Origin: Devosia epidermidihirudinis
GTDB taxonomy: Bacteria; Pseudomonadota; Alphaproteobacteria; Rhizobiales; Devosiaceae
Assembly (NCBI RefSeq): GCF_000971295.1
Contig: NZ_LANJ01000012.1
Coordinates: 218,994-282,993 of the forward strand
Reading direction: 5' to 3'
DNA length: 64,000 nucleotides
The stretch's first letter is position 1, and each line of letters begins with the position of its first letter. Of this stretch, positions 60,622 through 64,000 are shown one piece after another. The notes beneath the pieces were generated by a model. It saw only the letters and a list, made by a program, of their open reading frames with translations, ran no database searches and was not told the DNA's origin. A program made the translations under genes and the position numbers.

Positions 60622-61821
60622 TCAGGCCGCCGGCAAAGCCAGGCGCGGGTCCATATCGGGCAACGCCATGGGCGAAGTCGCATCGCTCGCAAAGGCCGAC
60701 ATCACACCCCGCGCAGCCTTGCGCGCCAGCACAATGTTCTGCTCGCTGAGATAGGCGAAAGCCTCCTCGAGCTCATCCGGAATGACGCCGTCATGCTCGA
60801 CGATCAGCTCTTCGGTGAGCGCCGTCACCACATAGTGGCGAGCAGCGGCATCGTCGGCCAGATCGCTGGCGCGTGCGTACAGCACCAGACGGGCGAGCAG
60901 ATTGCGGACGCCCTCCCTCAGACCGCACCGCGCCAGCAACGCGTTCAGCGACGGACGGCTACCGCTTTCGAGCAAGGCAAACACCTTGGCGCGCGGCGCC
61001 TGGGCCAGCTCTGCAAGGCAATCAGCGAAGAACATGACGTGGCCGGTGACCACCGCATGCAGCAGTACGCGGGTATTGATGCGATCGGAGACCACGAGGC
61101 AGGACACATAGGCGCCGCTCGCCTTGACCGCCTCACGCTCGCCAATGGCGGCAAGCGCTGTATCGGCACCATCGCGCAGCACCCGGCCAAGCCGCTCCGG
61201 CGCCAGCGCGCCTTTGACGATGCGAGCGCCCTTGAGCGCTTCAGTGACGCGCTGCACCAACAGCAAACGAGCATCAGCCGGCAAATCACTGCGCGCCAAC
61301 AGCGCACCACGAACATCGCTCTGCTCGCCCAGATTGGTCGCCAGATCGCGCAGCAGCGTGTCGCTGAGCGCAATCTCGGTCCGCTTGAGCAGGCGCAGGG
61401 TAATCTGGAAATCGTTGCGGGCGATCATCGCTGCGGCAAGACGCGCGCTGACAGTGGTGCGCTGGCAAATGGCCAGCAGCATCGGCTGGTCCAAGGTCTT
61501 GATCAGGCCCATCAGGTCGGCATCAATCAGTACTGGGGAGTACTGCAGCACGGCGCGGGAAATGACGGCGCTATCATGCAGCAGCGCAAGAATGATCGGG
61601 CGTGGTGCTTCGCTGGAATGCAGCAGGCCATAAGCCAGCGCCGCGCGCACCTTGACAGACGGATCATCGAGAAAGCCGATCAGCGACGCATAGAGCGCTG
61701 CCTGTTCGTCGGCGGGGCCAACATGGTTGAGATAGGCCAGAGCGGAGAGATGTGCCGCGCTGCCGCGCTCTTCGCTATCGGGCGACTGGGACAACGAAAC
61801 GAACTCTTGATACGCAACCAT
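60622..61821 (-). CDS. DUF2336 domain protein
   Basis: The 399-residue protein is built of helical repeats and matches my memory of the alphaproteobacterial DUF2336 family: DEQAALYASLIGFLDDPSVK, VRAALAYGLLHSSEAPRPII, SAVISRAVLQYSPVLIDADL and CQRTTVSARLAAAMIARND resemble HEAT-like units, and the C-terminus is LARKAARGVMSAFASDATSP. Cytoplasmic, function unknown. GGAGAG precedes the ATG. Its stop abuts the nadK stop with no base between them (TGATCA on both strands). Confidence 0.8.
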   Translation of the reverse strand: MVAYQEFVSLSQSPDSEERGSAAHLSALAYLNHVGPADEQAALYASLIGFLDDPSVKVRAALAYGLLHSSEAPRPIILALLHDSAVISRAVLQYSPVLIDADLMGLIKTLDQPMLLAICQRTTVSARLAAAMIARNDFQITLRLLKRTEIALSDTLLRDLATNLGEQSDVRGALLARSDLPADARLLLVQRVTEALKGARIVKGALAPERLGRVLRDGADTALAAIGEREAVKASGAYVSCLVVSDRINTRVLLHAVVTGHVMFFADCLAELAQAPRAKVFALLESGSRPSLNALLARCGLREGVRNLLARLVLYARASDLADDAAARHYVVTALTEELIVEHDGVIPDELEEAFAYLSEQNIVLARKAARGVMSAFASDATSPMALPDMDPRLALPAA

Positions 61822-61909
61822 GACACTCTCCGCCCACCAGCGAAGACAAATTTAGCGATCAAGGCTTAAGGAACGGTTCACCATACCGAACGGTCGGCAT
61901 GATGTGTGA

Positions 61910-62065
61910 TCAGAGGGCAGCCACAACGACCGCATACATCTGGGCGATGCCCGCACCAACTGCGATCACAAGCGCCCAACTCGCCACCGCAGCGCCGAGA
62001 ATGACCCAGCCGCGCGGCAGTGCGCGAAGCCCGCTCAGGGCAGGTCTTATTGCTCTTTCTCGCAT
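61910..62065 (-). CDS. Small single-pass membrane protein (51 residues)
   Basis: A short frame with an excellent ribosome site (GGAGGGG, 6-7 nt before ATG). The product has a basic start (MRERAIRPAL, then LRALPRGW) and one long hydrophobic helix (about 21-50, VILGAAVASWALVIAVGAGI, then AQMYAVVVAAL). The positive charges before the helix suggest an N-in orientation. It resembles the many short membrane proteins of Hyphomicrobiales with unknown roles. It lies between the DUF2336 and lytic transglycosylase genes, on the same strand as both. Confidence 0.65.
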   Translation of the reverse strand: MRERAIRPALSGLRALPRGWVILGAAVASWALVIAVGAGIAQMYAVVVAAL

Positions 62066-62191
62066 TTTCGGCCCCTCCAACGCGGAAGATCAAGCTCCCG
62101 CATAGCTCGATTACAGATGCTGCCGGTTAATGTGGCGTCTATTGCGGGACGCGGCATTTGGCTCAAACTCGCGCGCGACTGCGTTGGCCAC

Positions 62192-63001
62192 TCACTTCGC
62201 ATAAAGCTGGGTGAAGAACGCGCTGCCATCGACCGCATCGGTTGCGTCTGTAGCAAGTGTCTCCGGCTCCGTGCGGAACAGGCCGGTGAACGACATATTG
62301 TCTGGCGAGAACCGCGATGGGATCGGTGGCGCCGCGGGAACAGCCGGAGCACCATTGGCCATCTGCTGGGCAGCAAATCCGGCATTGGGCGCGCCGATTT
62401 CGTGCTTTGCGACCAGCGAGCGATAGACCTCGCGAATGGTGCGCGGCGTACCATTGGAATAGAAAATATTGCGGTTGGCGGCTGCCTGCTTGGGGAAGAG
62501 GTTTGCCGCGATCTGATCGGGATTCTGCAACCCCGCCGTGAACATGCGCTCGGCCCCCTGGGCCCCGAGGAAATGGGCGATGTAAAGCTCGCCCGCGCTG
62601 GGCATCCGGCCAAACTTCGTGCGCAGATAATCACCGTTGGATTTGGTGAATGCCGCCGCCAGATCGGCTGCGATCTGGGGATCTTCGCGCATCTTGAGGA
62701 TCTGCGCTTTTTGCGTGGGGTCGCGGACCGTGTAGCCGCCGTCGCTGGAGCGCTCGATGCTATCGGCGATCTTGCCGTAGCCGAGGCGCGGTCCCTCCTC
62801 TTTCATCACCTGAAGCCAGGTGCCTTCGAGGAACTGGAAAAGCCCGACAGCCGAGGATGTCTGGGCTTTTGCCTGTGGGTTGAGGCTGCTTTCGCGCATG
62901 GCAGTTTGCAGCAGATAGTCGAAATCAACGCCGTTCCGGTCACCCGCGGACGTCAGCACATAAGCCAGGCTTTGTGGCACTGATATCGGCTGTACGCCCA
63001 T
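62192..63001 (-). CDS. Lytic transglycosylase-like protein
   Basis: The 269-residue protein has a soluble lytic transglycosylase fold: LLQTAMRESSLNPQAKAQTS with catalytic Glu37, AVGLFQFLEGTWLQVMKEEG (the GLFQF motif) and, further on, MPSAGELYIAHFLGAQGAER, where AHFLG fits the third family motif. No signal peptide is visible, so export may be by another route, for example with a flagellar or secretion apparatus. A GTG lies just before the chosen ATG. The C-terminal 70 residues are A/P-rich. Confidence 0.85.
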   Translation of the reverse strand: MGVQPISVPQSLAYVLTSAGDRNGVDFDYLLQTAMRESSLNPQAKAQTSSAVGLFQFLEGTWLQVMKEEGPRLGYGKIADSIERSSDGGYTVRDPTQKAQILKMREDPQIAADLAAAFTKSNGDYLRTKFGRMPSAGELYIAHFLGAQGAERMFTAGLQNPDQIAANLFPKQAAANRNIFYSNGTPRTIREVYRSLVAKHEIGAPNAGFAAQQMANGAPAVPAAPPIPSRFSPDNMSFTGLFRTEPETLATDATDAVDGSAFFTQLYAK

Positions 63002-63085
63002 CACCGTCCCGCAGAATCACACGCGTTAGCATAACCTTAATAACTGCTAACGCCGCGTTAACCATTCGCGCCAATCAGGCTACGA

Positions 63086-63667
63086 TTATGCTTGTGTCCA
63101 TTTGCTGACGATGTCGGCCAGATCCGGGCGTGGCCGATCCTCGATCACCGCTGTTGGTGTGCCGATATGGACGAAACCGACAAAGCGCTCGCCCTCGCGC
63201 GCGCCGAGCATGGTAGCCGCCTCCTCGTCGAACGCATACCAGCGGGTAATCCACGACGCAGCATAACCCAGTGCGTAGGCCGCGTGGATAATGTTGAAGG
63301 CGACGTTGCCAGCAGACAGCAGCTGCTCGAACTCAGGCACCTTTGGGTGGGCCTTGGGCGAGGAAATGATGCCGATGGTGAGTGGCGCGGGCAGGAAGCG
63401 GTTGCGCTCGATCTCAAGGCTCGCATCGTCCAGAGTCGGCGTCTTGCGCGCAGCAATTTCCGCCAGTTTTTCGCCCGCCTTTGCGCGATCATCGCCCTCA
63501 ATCAGCACCAGCCGCCACGGCGCGATCTTGCCGTGATCAGGCACGCGCGTGCCGATAGTCAGTATCTGTGTCAGCTCATCTGGCGTCGGGCCCGGCTCCT
63601 GCAGAAATGCGATGCCGACCGAACGGCGGGTGAGCAGATAATCGCGCAGGGCAGCATTGGCGGGCAT
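63086..63667 (-). CDS. Nitroreductase-family protein
   Basis: The 193-residue flavoprotein has LLTRRSVGIAFLQEPGPTPD at the start (RRS binds FMN phosphate), IGTRVPDHGKIAPWRLVLIE, and FNIIHAAYALGYAASWITRW, followed by AREGERFVGFVHIGTPT. This pattern is that of the short YdjA-like nitroreductases. It is a stand-alone gene by context; NAD(P)H-dependent reduction of an unknown substrate. Confidence 0.9.
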   Translation of the reverse strand: MPANAALRDYLLTRRSVGIAFLQEPGPTPDELTQILTIGTRVPDHGKIAPWRLVLIEGDDRAKAGEKLAEIAARKTPTLDDASLEIERNRFLPAPLTIGIISSPKAHPKVPEFEQLLSAGNVAFNIIHAAYALGYAASWITRWYAFDEEAATMLGAREGERFVGFVHIGTPTAVIEDRPRPDLADIVSKWTQA

Positions 63668-63863
63668 GGTACGGCTCCAGAAAACAGTGGCTGAGCATTA
63701 GCGAGATAGCGCCCTCCCGGCCAGCGCCGATCCCACTTGAGCGGTAAAAATCACCTGAGCGACACGTGCGGTGTTTTCATCCTGCCATGTCTGTGACACA
63801 GCTTTTCCCCATTCACCCGTTATCGGGCAATGCCGATTCAGTGGAGCGAGGCCAGGAAACGAC

Positions 63864-64000
63864 ATGCGGTTGCGAACGATACTTTCTCTGTTGCTCGCAT
63901 TGGCAGTTGCCGTTCCAACGGGAGCGCCAATGATCGCCCCCGTATTCGCGCAGGAAGCCGCAGCAGAAATGCCGCCGATGCCGCGCCCCCGCCCCAACCC
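63864..64000 (+). CDS. Secreted protein, N-terminal fragment
   Basis: The first 45 codons of a gene cut by the window edge. MRLRTILSLLLALAVAVPTG is a classical Sec signal peptide, and AFAQE-like cleavage follows (PVFAQ-EAA). A Pro/Met-rich linker (MPPMPRPRPNP) comes next. AGGA lies 7 nt before the ATG. The mature protein cannot be identified from this; a penicillin-binding or carboxypeptidase-type envelope protein is only a guess. Confidence 0.6.
   Translation, partial: MRLRTILSLLLALAVAVPTGAPMIAPVFAQEAAAEMPPMPRPRPN

Noticed and set aside
1..64000. tRNA, rRNA, CRISPR arrays and insertion sequences
   Set aside because: I looked for cloverleaf-like segments, regular short direct repeats and transposase frames and found none that I could support.

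Overview
The window looks like a chromosomal stretch of a high-GC alphaproteobacterium, most likely Hyphomicrobiales (a Devosia-like genome is my best guess, not proven). The reasons are rhizobial-style exopolysaccharide genes (ExoY-, ExoF- and ExoP-like), a NAD kinase of the short alphaproteobacterial type, a PrsDE-like type I secretion pair, a DUF2336 protein, and dense operons joined by 4-nt ATGA overlaps. No rRNA, tRNA, CRISPR array, transposase or integrase was seen.

Layout. 1-5.4 kb: the end of a peptide-type ABC importer operon (solute-binding protein, two permeases, two ATPases) followed by a class III aminotransferase. 5.5-9.6 kb: a GMC oxidoreductase facing a family 2 glycosyltransferase and an alpha/alpha-toroid-like protein. 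9.6-19.2 kb (minus): a complete type I secretion cassette with an 1897-residue cargo (dimethylformamidase-like domain, Ig-like domain, four DUF4082 and four cadherin-like repeats), a 101-residue protein, an ABC exporter with a degenerate C39 domain, and an HlyD adaptor. 19.2-22.6 kb (minus): rfbBDAC for dTDP-L-rhamnose, directly upstream of that cassette. 22.8-26 kb (minus): three overlapping glycosyltransferases, probably rhamnosyltransferases. 26.2-29.5 kb: a WecG-type transferase with wecC and wecB (UDP-ManNAcA). 29.9-37.4 kb: priming sugar transferase, outer-membrane export protein, chain-length protein, CpsD-like ATPase and a second type I exporter pair with no cargo beside it. 37.8-43.3 kb (plus): two amino-sugar modules. 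43.3-45.9 kb (minus): flippase and FkbM methyltransferase. 46-48 kb: LuxR-type and SARP-type regulators. 48.1-57.5 kb (plus): one tight operon with Wzc-like protein, gmd, fcl, glycosyltransferase, a second flippase that appears to start at CTG, Wzy polymerase, glycosyltransferase and WcaF-like acetyltransferase. 57.5-59.6 kb (minus): a pair resembling the head-spike proteins (GhsA/GhsB) of the Rhodobacter gene transfer agent. 59.8-64 kb: housekeeping genes (nadK, DUF2336, small membrane protein, lytic transglycosylase, nitroreductase, start of a secreted protein).

Together, about 40 kb forms a large Wzx/Wzy exopolysaccharide or capsule locus. It can make dTDP-rhamnose, UDP-ManNAcA, a di-N-acetylated amino sugar or uronate and GDP-fucose, and carries its own regulators and two protein export systems. 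The most unusual items are the spike-like pair beside genes for surface polysaccharide, the non-RTX cargo with its small companion, and the flippase start codon.
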